Source of the DNA: a bacterium | Lineage (GTDB): Bacteria; Desulfobacterota; Binatia; HRBIN30; CADEER01 | Direction: 5' to 3' | Length of the DNA stretch: 64,000 nt | Assembly: GCA_019637795.1 (NCBI GenBank) | Contig: JAHBUY010000008.1 | Coordinates: 310,001 to 374,000, forward strand | Shown: piece by piece, positions 49,320 through 57,610 of the stretch | How the letters are laid out: every line of letters starts with the position of its first letter | How positions within the stretch are numbered: position 1 is the stretch's first letter | Notes under the pieces: model-generated | Seen by the model: the letters and a program-made list of their open reading frames with translations, nothing else | What the model was told of the DNA's origin: nothing | Databases searched by the model: none | Position numbers and translations under genes: made by a program

Positions 49320-49709
49320 ATGGCGACGACGGCAGGCGGACGGCGGGGAGGCGGCGATCGGGTGCCGCGGATGTGGTCGCACGCGGCCGAGGATGCGTTG
49401 CTGGCCCCGGACCCGGCCTTGCCGGCCCAGGTGCTGCACCTGTGGCATCACAGCCGGTCGATCCGACCGGAGCGGGCGCTGGCGCTGGCGGTGCTGGTGC
49501 AGGCGGTGGCCGACGTGCAGCGATTCCGCCAGACCGGGTTGGCGCATCATCGACTGCTGCATGACGAGGCGGCGGCCTGGATGCGCTCGGATGCGCGCGC
49601 CTGGCCGTTCGCCTTCGTGAATCTGTGCGATGCCTTCGGCCTCGAGGTGCAGGAGGTGCGCGCGGCGCTGCTCACGCCGCGGCCGGGTAGCGCGCGACAG
49701 GCCGCGTAA
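49320..49709 (+). CDS. Conserved hypothetical protein with WPF-N-CDAFGL motif
   Basis: 129 residues, no known function. The C-terminal part (HDEAAAWMRSDARAWPFAFVNLCDAFGL, about 80-110) resembles small proteins common in deltaproteobacteria that read W-P-F-S-F-x-N-x-C-E/D-x-L-G-L. The rest is helical with LAVLVQAVADVQRFRQTG. There is no signal peptide. ATG 49320 follows a GGAGGG site. It stands alone between nhaR (divergent) and the CoA-transferase (convergent). It may act with DNA or RNA, but there is no evidence. Confidence 0.6.
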   Translation: MATTAGGRRGGGDRVPRMWSHAAEDALLAPDPALPAQVLHLWHHSRSIRPERALALAVLVQAVADVQRFRQTGLAHHRLLHDEAAAWMRSDARAWPFAFVNLCDAFGLEVQEVRAALLTPRPGSARQAA

Positions 49710-49744
49710 CGGCGTCGTCGGCGGCGCCCGCGGCGACCCCTGGC

Positions 49745-50944
49745 TCAGATGGTGCCGGCGGCGCGCAGGGCGGCGAGCGCGTCGGGCGACAGGCCGAGGC
49801 GCTCGCGGAGCACGTCCTCGGTGTCGGCGCCGAGCGCCGGCGGCGGCTCTACGGATGGCTCGGGGTGCGCCCCGAGCTTGATCGGCGTGCCCAGCACCTT
49901 CACGGCGCCGCGCTCGGCGGTGCGGACCTCGCGCACCACGGCGCGCTCGAACACGTGGCGATCGCTGCCGACCTCGGCGATGGTGCGCACCGGCGCGCTC
50001 GGGATGCCGGCGCCGGCGACCCGCGCCGCGACGTCGGCGCGCGTCTGCGGCGTCGTCCAGGCGGCGACCGCGGCCTCGATCGCGGACCAGTCCGCCGCCC
50101 GCCCGGCGACGGTGTGCCAGCGCGCGACGGCGCGCAGGTCGGGCCGCGCCATGACGTCGCACAGATCGAGCCAGTGCTGATCGGAGACGCAGAGGATGGC
50201 GACGTGGCCGTCGCGGCACGGGAAGTTGTTGTAGGGCGTCGCGCCGCCGACCACGTGGCGGTTGCCGCTGCGGCTCATCTCGCGCTGCAGGTCGTAGTAC
50301 GGCGCCAGGAAGCTGAGCAGCGCCGGCACGGCGGCGTCGAACATCGCCACCTCGACCCGCTGCCCGAGGCCGGTGCGCGTGCGTTCGGCGAGCGCCAGCA
50401 GAATGCCGGCGAAGAGATGGACCGCGCCGAGCATGTCGATGAAGGTCGGGCCGCACTTCACCGGCGGCTGGTCGGGGAAGCCGGTGATCGACATCGCGCC
50501 GACCAGCGCCTGGATGGTGAAGTCCATGGCCGGATAGCCGACGTACGGGCCGCTGCTGCCGAAACCGCTACCCGAGGCGTAGACCAGGCGCGGGTTGCGG
50601 GCGCGCGCCGCGTCCCAGCCGACGCCCAGCCGATCCGCGACCCCGGCGGCGAAGTTCTCCACCAGCACGTCGGCGCCCTCGACGAGGCGCAGGAGCAGAT
50701 CGACGCCGGCCGGCTGCTTGAGGTCGATGCGCACGCCGCGCTTGTTGGCGTTCAGCATCAGGAACGGATAGCTGGCGCCGCCCGGCGAGCGATCCATGCG
50801 CCGCAGCACGTCGCCGGTCGGCGACTCGACCTTGATGACCTCGGCGCCGTGATGGGCGAGGAGGAGGCCGCAGTACGGCCCGTTGTAGATCTGTCCGAGC
50901 TCGAGGGCGACGATGCCGGCGAGCGGGCCGGCCGGGCCGCTCAT
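49745..50944 (-). CDS. CaiB/BaiF-type CoA-transferase (family III)
   Basis: 399 residues. The family III opening (LAGIVALELGQIYNGPYCGLLLAHHGAEVIKVE), NKRGVRIDLK, the nucleophile Asp in YPAMDFTIQALVGAM (about 165) and GLGQRVEVAMFDAAV are present. It transfers CoA between carboxylic acids. The start overlaps the PaaI-like thioesterase stop by four bases (ATGA), showing translational coupling. Substrate is unknown; context suggests CoA esters of branched or aromatic acids. Confidence in the family is high. Confidence 0.9.
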   Translation of the reverse strand: MSGPAGPLAGIVALELGQIYNGPYCGLLLAHHGAEVIKVESPTGDVLRRMDRSPGGASYPFLMLNANKRGVRIDLKQPAGVDLLLRLVEGADVLVENFAAGVADRLGVGWDAARARNPRLVYASGSGFGSSGPYVGYPAMDFTIQALVGAMSITGFPDQPPVKCGPTFIDMLGAVHLFAGILLALAERTRTGLGQRVEVAMFDAAVPALLSFLAPYYDLQREMSRSGNRHVVGGATPYNNFPCRDGHVAILCVSDQHWLDLCDVMARPDLRAVARWHTVAGRAADWSAIEAAVAAWTTPQTRADVAARVAGAGIPSAPVRTIAEVGSDRHVFERAVVREVRTAERGAVKVLGTPIKLGAHPEPSVEPPPALGADTEDVLRERLGLSPDALAALRAAGTI

Positions 50945-51423
50945 GCGGCGGGCGGCCGCATCGTGGCGAGCGGCTTGATCATGTAGGTGGTGCTGGCCCG
51001 CGCCGCCAGCTTGCCGGCCGACCAGATGTCGACCTCGGCGTAGGCGCTGCGGCGGCTGTGGCGCAGGACGAACGCCTCCGCCGTCACCGCGCCGGGGAAG
51101 ATCGGCTCGAGATAGTTGATGTTCATCTCGATGGTGAGCAGCGCGTTGCCGGGACCGTACAGGGAGAGCAGCGCGACCGCGACCGCCGTATCGGCCATGC
51201 CGAAGCTGGCACCGCCGTGCATGATCCCGGACGGATTGCTGAGCGCCGTGCGATTCTCGGTCTCGAGCTGCGCGTAGCCCTGGCGGACCTCGACGACGCG
51301 AAAACCGCAGTAGCCGGGGAAGTAGGGGTTGTCGCTGTTGAAGGTGTCGATGATCGCCTGCCGCGCGGCGGGCTCGATCGGCGGGAACTCGCGCCCGCGG
51401 GCGCCGCTGTCCGGATTCGCCAT
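50941..51423 (-). CDS. PaaI-like hotdog thioesterase
   Basis: 160 residues. The hotdog fold has the central helix segment NPSGIMHGGASFGMADTAVAVA (HGGA-x6-D), as in PaaI/YdiI thioesterases, and later strands LTIEMNINYLEPIFPGAVTAEAFVLRHSRRSAYAEVDIW. It hydrolyses acyl-CoA, probably to prevent CoA sequestration. It overlaps and precedes the CoA-transferase gene on the same strand, so the two act in one operon. Confidence 0.87.
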   Translation of the reverse strand: MANPDSGARGREFPPIEPAARQAIIDTFNSDNPYFPGYCGFRVVEVRQGYAQLETENRTALSNPSGIMHGGASFGMADTAVAVALLSLYGPGNALLTIEMNINYLEPIFPGAVTAEAFVLRHSRRSAYAEVDIWSAGKLAARASTTYMIKPLATMRPPAA

Positions 51424-51534
51424 GCCGCTGCCTTATCCCGATCGCGGCGCCAACTCGACCCGGGCTGGACAGTCGGCGCGGCATTGCCTAACCCACAGGG
51501 CACTGACCACGCCCAGTCCCGGAGGAGCCCGCCG

Positions 51535-52314
51535 ATGTCGTACGAGTTCATCACCTACGAGAAGACCGACCGACTGGTGGTCATCACCATCAATCGGCCC
51601 GAGGTCCGCAACGCCCTGCACCCGCCGGCGAACCGCGAGCTGTCGGCGGCGTTCGACGCCTTCGACGCCGATCCCGACGCCTGGGTGGCGATCCTCACCG
51701 GCGCCGGCGACAAGGCCTTCTCCGCCGGCAACGACCTCAAGTACTCGGCGCAGCACGGCATGGGCGACATGGCGATGGGGAAGGGCGGCTTCGGCGGCCT
51801 GACCGCCCGCTTCGATCTCTTCAAGCCGGTGATCGCGGCGGTCAACGGCCTGGCGCTGGGCGGCGGCTTCGAGATCGCCATGGCCTGCGACATCATCGTC
51901 GCCGCCGAGCACGCCACCTTCGGCCTGCCCGAACCGCGCGTCGGCCTGGCGGCGCTTGCCGGCGGCATGCAGCGGCTGCCGGCGGCGATCCCGCCGAAGC
52001 TGGCGATGGGCATGATGCTCACCGGCAAGCCGATCAGCGCGGCGCGCGCCAAGGAGCTCGGCCTCGTCAACGACGTCGTGCCCGAGGGCGACGCGCTGGC
52101 CGCCGCGCACCGCTGGGCGGCCGAGATCCTCGAGTGTTCGCCGACCTCCATCCGCGCCACCAAGCAGGTGGCGCTGCAGAGCCAGGGCCTGCCGCTCGAG
52201 CAGGCGATGCAGAAGACCTACCCGCTGGTGAACGCCCTCTTCGGCTCCGAGGACATGATGGAGGGCGTCATGGCCTTCGCGCAGAAGCGCAAGCCGGACT
52301 GGAAGGGAAAGTAG
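51535..52314 (+). CDS. Enoyl-CoA hydratase/isomerase family protein
   Basis: 259 residues. Crotonase fold: ITINRPEVRNALHPPANREL (about 18-37), oxyanion-hole glycines in AFSAGNDLKY (about 63) and VNGLALGGGFEIAMACDIIVAAEHATFGLPEPRVGL (about 102-140). One of the usual catalytic Glu positions is present in LPEPRVGL. C-terminal helix ends MAFAQKRKPDWKGK, typical of 2-ketocyclohexanecarboxyl- or methylthioacryloyl-CoA-like hydratases; substrate not determined. ATG 51535 follows GGAGGAG. It is divergent from the PaaI-like gene. Confidence 0.88.
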   Translation: MSYEFITYEKTDRLVVITINRPEVRNALHPPANRELSAAFDAFDADPDAWVAILTGAGDKAFSAGNDLKYSAQHGMGDMAMGKGGFGGLTARFDLFKPVIAAVNGLALGGGFEIAMACDIIVAAEHATFGLPEPRVGLAALAGGMQRLPAAIPPKLAMGMMLTGKPISAARAKELGLVNDVVPEGDALAAAHRWAAEILECSPTSIRATKQVALQSQGLPLEQAMQKTYPLVNALFGSEDMMEGVMAFAQKRKPDWKGK

Positions 52315-52402
52315 CCGGCGGCGAGCGGCTCCGCGCCATCCGGCGTGGCGCTGGGCATGACGGGTGCGGCGCCGCGCCGCGGCGTCGCACCCGCCGGCCG
52401 GG

Positions 52403-53095
52403 CTACTTGACGCCCGCTCGAACCACCGCCGCCCGTTGCTCCACCGTCTTCGCCTGTTCCGGGCGGCCGGCGTCGTCGAGCAGGGCGGCGTAGTTGTCGA
52501 GCACGGTCGCCAGGTCGTTGGCGTCCTCGTGTTCGAGCACCGCGATCGCCTGCAGGTAGAGCAGCTCGGCCTCGCTGTGCCGGCCGTTGGCGGCGAGCAG
52601 CAGGGCGAGGTTGTTGCGGCTGAGCGCGGTGAGGCGGTTGTCGGCGCCGAAGGTCTGCTCGCGGATCGCCAGCGCGTGGCGCAGCAGTGGTTCGGCGGCG
52701 TCGTAGCGGTCGGCGGCGGCGTACAACCCCGCCAGGTTGGTCTCGGCGGCGGCGACCTCCGGGCTGCCGGGGCCGAGGGCGGTGCGGCGCAGGTCGAGGG
52801 ACTGGCGCTGCAGGGCGATGGCGCCGGGCAGGTCGCCGGCGGCGCGCCGCTCGGCCGCCTGGCCGCTGAGCGCGCTGGCGCGCTGCAGGGCATCGCTGGC
52901 GGCCGGCTCCTGGGCCGGCGCCGCGGTGAGGCCTTCGAGCCGCGGCTCCGACTGGTCGCCACTGCGCGCCTCGGCGCCTGGCTGGCCGGGCGGGGGCGCT
53001 TTCCAGTCGATGTGGCGCGTCGTCTCGCGGACGCTGCCGCAGGCAGCGGCGAGGCCGAGCAGCAGGTAGGCAGAGCGCCGGGCGGGAGGCGACAT
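52403..53095 (-). CDS. TPR-repeat lipoprotein
   Basis: 230 residues. A signal sequence with lipobox LGLAAAC (Cys19) precedes a Pro/Ala spacer and then at least three tetratricopeptide repeats (about 75-225), of the kinesin-light-chain type: GDLPGAIALQRQSLDLRRTALGPGSPEVAAAETNLAGLY and following. It probably serves as a protein-binding scaffold in the envelope. No partner is evident. It is divergent from the SRAP gene, 78 bases apart. Confidence 0.78.
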   Translation of the reverse strand: MSPPARRSAYLLLGLAAACGSVRETTRHIDWKAPPPGQPGAEARSGDQSEPRLEGLTAAPAQEPAASDALQRASALSGQAAERRAAGDLPGAIALQRQSLDLRRTALGPGSPEVAAAETNLAGLYAAADRYDAAEPLLRHALAIREQTFGADNRLTALSRNNLALLLAANGRHSEAELLYLQAIAVLEHEDANDLATVLDNYAALLDDAGRPEQAKTVEQRAAVVRAGVK

Positions 53096-53173
53096 CGCGC
53101 CCAGAGAAGCTGCGTTTGCGCGCCGACGCAAGCCGACTTGCGAGCGTCGGCGCCAGTATGCGACGGCAGCCCC

Positions 53174-53851
53174 ATGTGCGGCCGCTTCACGCTCACCTCG
53201 CCGCCGACGCGGCTGCGCGACCGCTTCCGCCTCGCCGCGGTGCCGGATGCCCTGGTCGCGCACTACAACATCGCGCCGTCGCAGCCGGTGCTGGTCATCG
53301 CGAACCGCAGCCGACGTCTGCTGCGGCCGGCGCGCTGGGGGCTCGTCCCCGGGTGGGCCATGGATCCATCGATCGGCCATCGCCTGATCAACGCCCGCGC
53401 CGAAACGCTCGCTCGACGGCCGGCGTTCCGCGGCCTGCTCGAGCGGCAACGCTGCGTCGTGCCGGCGGACGGCTTCTACGAGTGGCGCCGCGCCGGCCGC
53501 GGCGGCCGCCAGGCGTTCTACCTGAGGGCGCGCGACGGCGAGCCGCTGGCGCTCGCGGGGCTGTGGGACGTCTGGCGCGCCGCGAACGGCGAGCCCCTGG
53601 CGTCGTGCACCATCATCACGGTGCCGGCCAACGGCGTCGTCGCGCCGATCCACGATCGCATGCCGGCGGTGCTGTCGGCGGCGGCCGTGGACGCCTGGTT
53701 GGATCCCGCCCCGGCCGCCGCGGCGGCGCTGGCGCCGTTGCTGGCACCGGCGCCGGACGAGCACCTGATCGCCATTCCGGTCTCGTCCCGTGTCAACAAG
53801 CCGGAGCACGACGACCCGTCCTGCATCGCGCCGCTGCCGGAGCGGGCGTGA
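53174..53851 (+). CDS. yedK: SRAP-domain protein (YedK/HMCES family)
   Basis: 225 residues. SRAP proteins bind abasic sites in single-stranded DNA covalently via Cys2, which is exposed when Met1 is removed. The N-terminus is MCGRFTL. Other hallmarks are YNIAPSQPVLVI (Asn/Gln), ARWGLVPGWA, INARAETL (about 73), CVVPADGFYEWRR (about 95-107) with catalytic Glu, and IHDRMPAVL with catalytic His. Length is typical. The stop overlaps the next gene (TGATG), giving translational coupling with a membrane glycosyltransferase of unrelated function. Confidence 0.95.
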   Translation: MCGRFTLTSPPTRLRDRFRLAAVPDALVAHYNIAPSQPVLVIANRSRRLLRPARWGLVPGWAMDPSIGHRLINARAETLARRPAFRGLLERQRCVVPADGFYEWRRAGRGGRQAFYLRARDGEPLALAGLWDVWRAANGEPLASCTIITVPANGVVAPIHDRMPAVLSAAAVDAWLDPAPAAAAALAPLLAPAPDEHLIAIPVSSRVNKPEHDDPSCIAPLPERA

Positions 53852-55428
53852 TGCGCCTGGCGCCCCGTCTCCTGCTCGCCCTCCTGCTCGGCGCCGCCGC
53901 GCTGCGCGTCTGGCGGCTCGACACCGTTCCCCTCGGTCTGCACGGCGACGAGGCGGTCACCGGCTTCGACGCCCACCGCGTGCTGGCCGAGGGATGGATC
54001 GGACCCTACGCCTACCCAAGCGCGCTCGGGCAGCCGACCGGGCCGGTGTACGTCGCGGCGCTCGTGCTGGCGCTGTTCGGCGAGTCCACCGCGATGCTGC
54101 GCCTGTCGATGGCCCTGTTCGGCGTCGCCACCGTCTTCTCCACCTGGCTCGCCGGCCGAGCCATGTTCGGTCGTGCGGTCGGCCTGTTGGCGGCGGCCCT
54201 GTTGGTGGCGCAGCCGTGGCACCTGCACCTCAGCCGCATCGCCTTCATGGTGAACGCCTGGCCCTGCCTGCAGATGGCGGTGCTGTGGTTGCTCTTCCGC
54301 GCCCGCCAGCGGCCTGCCGTCTGGCGCTGGGCGCTGACCGGCGCGGTCGCCGGCCTGACCATCTACACGTACAACGCCGCCCCGCTGTCGCTGCCGCTGT
54401 TCGCCGCCCCGGTGCTGGTCGATCTCGCGTCGCCGCCGCCCGGGCGGCCGCGGCGGCGCGTCCTCGCGCTGGCGCTGGTCGCCGCCGGCGCGGCGCTGGT
54501 GGTGATGCTGCCGATGCTCGACTACGTGCGCAACCACGAGGAGTACTTCTGGCATCACCAGGAGGTGGCGCTGACCAACAGCGCGGCGTGGCGCGAGGGC
54601 GCCTGGCGCGACCGGGCAGGGCTGCTGGCGGCGCGCGCCGGCGAGTGGGGCAGGGGGGTCGTCGCTGGCGGCGCGCCCGATGACGGCGACGGCCTGGGCG
54701 GGGAGGGATTCCCGTTGCTCGACCCGGTCACCGTGATCGCCGCCGCCGCCGGTCTGGGCCTGGCGCTCCGCCGCTGGCGCGAGCCCGCCTGCGCGGCGCT
54801 GCTGGTGGGCGTGGCGACGTTGCCGCTGGGCGCCCTCCTGACCATCGAGGGTGGGCTCTACCGGCGCGCCTTCGGGCTGGCGCCGATCGCGGCCCTGCTT
54901 GCCGCCCTGTCGCTGGCGCGCCTCTGGCGGCAGGCCGCGCGCCGCGGCGCGGCGACGCAACGGGCCGCCACGGTGGCGCTGGCCGGGCTGCTGCTCCTCA
55001 GCGGCGCGCGCAACGCGCAGCGCTATTTCGGGCCGCTGCAGTCGAGCGACGAGATGCGCTACGTCTTCCCGTACCAGATCGACGCCGCGGCGCGGTTCCT
55101 CGCCACGTTGCCGTCGGACACGGTGGTGTTCTGGTACAGCGACCGCTGGCCCGCCGGCTACGAGACCCGCCGTTGGTTCGCGCCCGACGCCGAGGTCGTC
55201 GAGCGTTCGCCCGAGTTCGGCGCCCCCACCGAGGACGATGGCACCCCGGTGGTCCGCGCCGACAGCGACCGCGAATCCGTCTTCCTCCTCCTCGGTCGCT
55301 ATCGCGATCTCGCCGCGGCCATCCAGCAGCGCCACCGCGGCGGCACCCTGGTCGAAGATGTGCGCGACGGCGAGGTCCTCTTCCGCGCCGTCCGCGTCGA
55401 GCCGCTCGCCGTCGAAGCGCCGATCTGA
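53851..55428 (+). CDS. GT-C fold membrane glycosyltransferase (PMT/ArnT family)
   Basis: 525 residues. About ten membrane helices in the first 430 residues. The first periplasmic loop holds an acidic pair in LGLHGDEAVTGFDAHRV (about 30-46), where GT-C enzymes bind metal or substrate. AQPWHLHLSRIAFMVNAWP is the standard fourth-loop segment. A soluble C-terminal domain (about 420-525) follows. It probably transfers a sugar from a polyprenyl-phosphate donor to lipid or protein. It overlaps the SRAP stop. Donor and acceptor are unknown. Confidence 0.78.
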   Translation: MRLAPRLLLALLLGAAALRVWRLDTVPLGLHGDEAVTGFDAHRVLAEGWIGPYAYPSALGQPTGPVYVAALVLALFGESTAMLRLSMALFGVATVFSTWLAGRAMFGRAVGLLAAALLVAQPWHLHLSRIAFMVNAWPCLQMAVLWLLFRARQRPAVWRWALTGAVAGLTIYTYNAAPLSLPLFAAPVLVDLASPPPGRPRRRVLALALVAAGAALVVMLPMLDYVRNHEEYFWHHQEVALTNSAAWREGAWRDRAGLLAARAGEWGRGVVAGGAPDDGDGLGGEGFPLLDPVTVIAAAAGLGLALRRWREPACAALLVGVATLPLGALLTIEGGLYRRAFGLAPIAALLAALSLARLWRQAARRGAATQRAATVALAGLLLLSGARNAQRYFGPLQSSDEMRYVFPYQIDAAARFLATLPSDTVVFWYSDRWPAGYETRRWFAPDAEVVERSPEFGAPTEDDGTPVVRADSDRESVFLLLGRYRDLAAAIQQRHRGGTLVEDVRDGEVLFRAVRVEPLAVEAPI

Positions 55429-55626
55429 GGCGGCGCTCTCGCCGGGCCACGCCCGTGGAAACGCGATCGTTGCTGGTCGTCGCGGGCGCGCACTATGGTG
55501 CCGCGCATGCTGCCACGCCGAGCCGCGCGTCGCGTGCTCCCGCCTCGCCGCCGCTGATCCCGCTGGACTGACCTCCTCCGCCATCGGCGGCGGCTCTCGC
55601 CGTCCCCGTAGCTCGGAGTCGATGTC

Positions 55627-56997
55627 ATGTCCGCACTTCTCGATAGCCCCGCCGCCGTCGGCGCCGTCGCCTCACGCGGCGGCGTCCGCGAGCTGGTCGC
55701 GCTGGCGCTGCCGGTGGTCCTCACCAACCTGTCCGCGACGTTGATGATGACCACGGACGCGATGATGGTGGGCCGCCTCGGTCCCAGCGAGCTCGCAGCC
55801 GTCGGCTACGCCGGCATCTGGTACTGGACGGTCATCGCGGGGTTCAATGGTACCGGCAGCGGCGTCCAGACCTTCGCCGCCCAGGCGCACGGCGCCGGTC
55901 ATCCCCGGCAGTGCGGGGGCTGGCTGTGGCAGGCCTGGTACACGGTGGTGCCGGCGGCGACCGCGACGCTGCTGCTCTTCGCGGTGGCGTTCCCGGCATT
56001 GCTCGATCTGCTCGGGCCGGATCCGACGCTGCGGCCGCTGGCGAGCGACTACGTGCGGGCGCGGGTGCTCGGCAGCGGCGGCCTGATGACCGGGATGGTG
56101 ATCGCCGCCTTTCTGCGCGGCGTCGGCGATGCGCGGACGCCGCTCCATGCCATGATCGCCGCCAACCTGGTGAACGTCGCCCTCAACTACTGCCTGATCT
56201 TCGGTCACTGCGGGGCGCCGCGGCTGGGCGTCGCCGGCTCCGGTGTGGCGACCGCGATTGCCGAGTGGGCGTACGCGATCTGGTTGGCGCGGGCGGTCTA
56301 CCGACCGGCGCGGCGGCGGCGCTTCGCGACCGACGCCGTGGCGCCCGACGCGGCGGCGATGCGGCGCTTTCTCCGCACCAGCGCGCCGATCGGCGGCCAG
56401 TGGGCGCTCGACATGCTGGCGTTCGCGGCCTTCAGCACCCTGGTGGCGCGCATGGGGGCGAGCGAGATGGCGGCGAGCCAGGCGCTGCTCAGCTTGATGC
56501 ACCTGTCGTTCATGCAGGTGGTCGGCGTGCAGATGGCGGTGGCGACGCTGGTCGGCCGCTACCTGGGCGCCGGCGACCCGACCGCGGCGCGGCGCAGTCT
56601 GCGCAGCGCGCTGCGGGTCGGCGTCGGCCTGTCGATCGCCGTCGCGGCGCTGTTCGTGCTCGCGCCGGAGGCTTGTCTGCGCCTATTCGTCAGCGACGAG
56701 GCGGTGCTGCGCCTGGGCGTGCCGCTGCTCGTCGTCGGCGCGGCGTTCCAGATCTGCGACGCGGTCGGGGTCCTCAACGGCGGCGCGTTGCGCGGCGCCG
56801 GCGACACCCGCTGGCCCTTCGTGGTGCAGACGCTGCTCGCCTGGGGTCTCTTTCCGCCCGCCGCCTATGTCGGCGGCGCGCTGGCGGGCGGCGGGCTCAC
56901 CGGCGCCTGGCTGGGCGGCGTCGTCTACGTCGCCGTCCTCGCCGGCGCCCTCCACTGGCGCGTCCAGAGCGGCGCCTGGGAGACGGCGCGGATCTGA
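55627..56997 (+). CDS. MATE-family multidrug and toxin exporter
   Basis: 456 residues, 12 membrane helices. The first MATE half has VLTNLSATLMMTTDAMMVGRLGPSELAAVGYA (about 32-62), including the D of helix 2. The second half has RTSAPIGGQWALDMLAFAAFSTLVARMG and GVLNGGALRGAGDTRWPF (about 380). It exports cationic compounds or metabolites using H+ or Na+. The 198-base gap upstream holds a very short Arg-rich frame (55506-55556) and small GC hairpins but no clear promoter. Confidence 0.88.
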   Translation: MSALLDSPAAVGAVASRGGVRELVALALPVVLTNLSATLMMTTDAMMVGRLGPSELAAVGYAGIWYWTVIAGFNGTGSGVQTFAAQAHGAGHPRQCGGWLWQAWYTVVPAATATLLLFAVAFPALLDLLGPDPTLRPLASDYVRARVLGSGGLMTGMVIAAFLRGVGDARTPLHAMIAANLVNVALNYCLIFGHCGAPRLGVAGSGVATAIAEWAYAIWLARAVYRPARRRRFATDAVAPDAAAMRRFLRTSAPIGGQWALDMLAFAAFSTLVARMGASEMAASQALLSLMHLSFMQVVGVQMAVATLVGRYLGAGDPTAARRSLRSALRVGVGLSIAVAALFVLAPEACLRLFVSDEAVLRLGVPLLVVGAAFQICDAVGVLNGGALRGAGDTRWPFVVQTLLAWGLFPPAAYVGGALAGGGLTGAWLGGVVYVAVLAGALHWRVQSGAWETARI

Positions 56998-57013
56998 GGT
57001 GGATCGAGAGCGC

Positions 57014-57373
57014 TCAGGCGCTGCTGCCGCCGAAGGCGCGCCGTTGGTGCCAGAGCGCGGCGGCGGCGATCATCGTCAACAGGGCCAGCCCAGTGAAGAG
57101 GCCGCGGCGCGACACCGGCGGCGCCGGGGCCACCTGCACGCACGTGCCGGGGACGGGGGGCGCGGTGCAGGTGTCGAACGGATGGCTGCAGGCGGTATTG
57201 CAGCAGACGCCATCGACACAGAACGTGGAGGCGCAGTCGCCCGGCGTGCTGCAGCTCGCGCCGTTCGCTTGCGGCGTGGCGACCGCAGACGCGTGCGCCG
57301 CTCCGCCGTCGGCGAGCACGAGCGCTCCGAGCGTCGCTGCGAGGACGATGACCGTTGTGCTGCTGCGCGCCAT
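57014..57373 (-). CDS. Exported Cys-rich protein with C-terminal hydrophobic tail
   Basis: 119 residues. A signal peptide (about 1-28) precedes eight Cys: C41-x5-C47-x4-C52-x4-CC57/58-x3-C62-x6-C69-x8-C78. The segment CSTPGDCASTFCVDGVCC is of a type seen in many myxobacterial and deltaproteobacterial surface proteins. A Pro-rich spacer is followed by a C-terminal helix and basic residues (GLFTGLALLTMIAAAALWHQRRAFGG), which resembles a sorting or anchoring tail. It differs in Cys pattern from the 10-Cys modules at 28664 and 46043. A GGAGAT site precedes ATG 57373. Confidence 0.7.
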   Translation of the reverse strand: MARSSTTVIVLAATLGALVLADGGAAHASAVATPQANGASCSTPGDCASTFCVDGVCCNTACSHPFDTCTAPPVPGTCVQVAPAPPVSRRGLFTGLALLTMIAAAALWHQRRAFGGSSA

Positions 57374-57610
57374 CCTCGATCTCCTGCGGCTGGCCGCCTG
57401 CCGCGCGCCGCGGCCGCCATCAGATTCGAGCCGATACGAGAGATGCGGTCGGGCTGTCAACTCGCGCTCCCCTCTGCGGCCCCATTCCGTGCGCGACCGG
57501 CCCGGCTGACTGGCGGGCGGCACCGAGGGTCCCGGTGCCGCGGCGGCGCGTCGGGGGTGTCGCGAGAGCGTCGTCTGCTACAAGGAACGGACGATCGCCG
57601 GGAGGTCCGC

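Noticed and set aside
28769..57256. Treating the 57014 protein as a third copy of the 10-Cys module
   Set aside because: It has eight Cys with a different spacing and an adjacent CC pair in the middle, so it was kept as a separate type.
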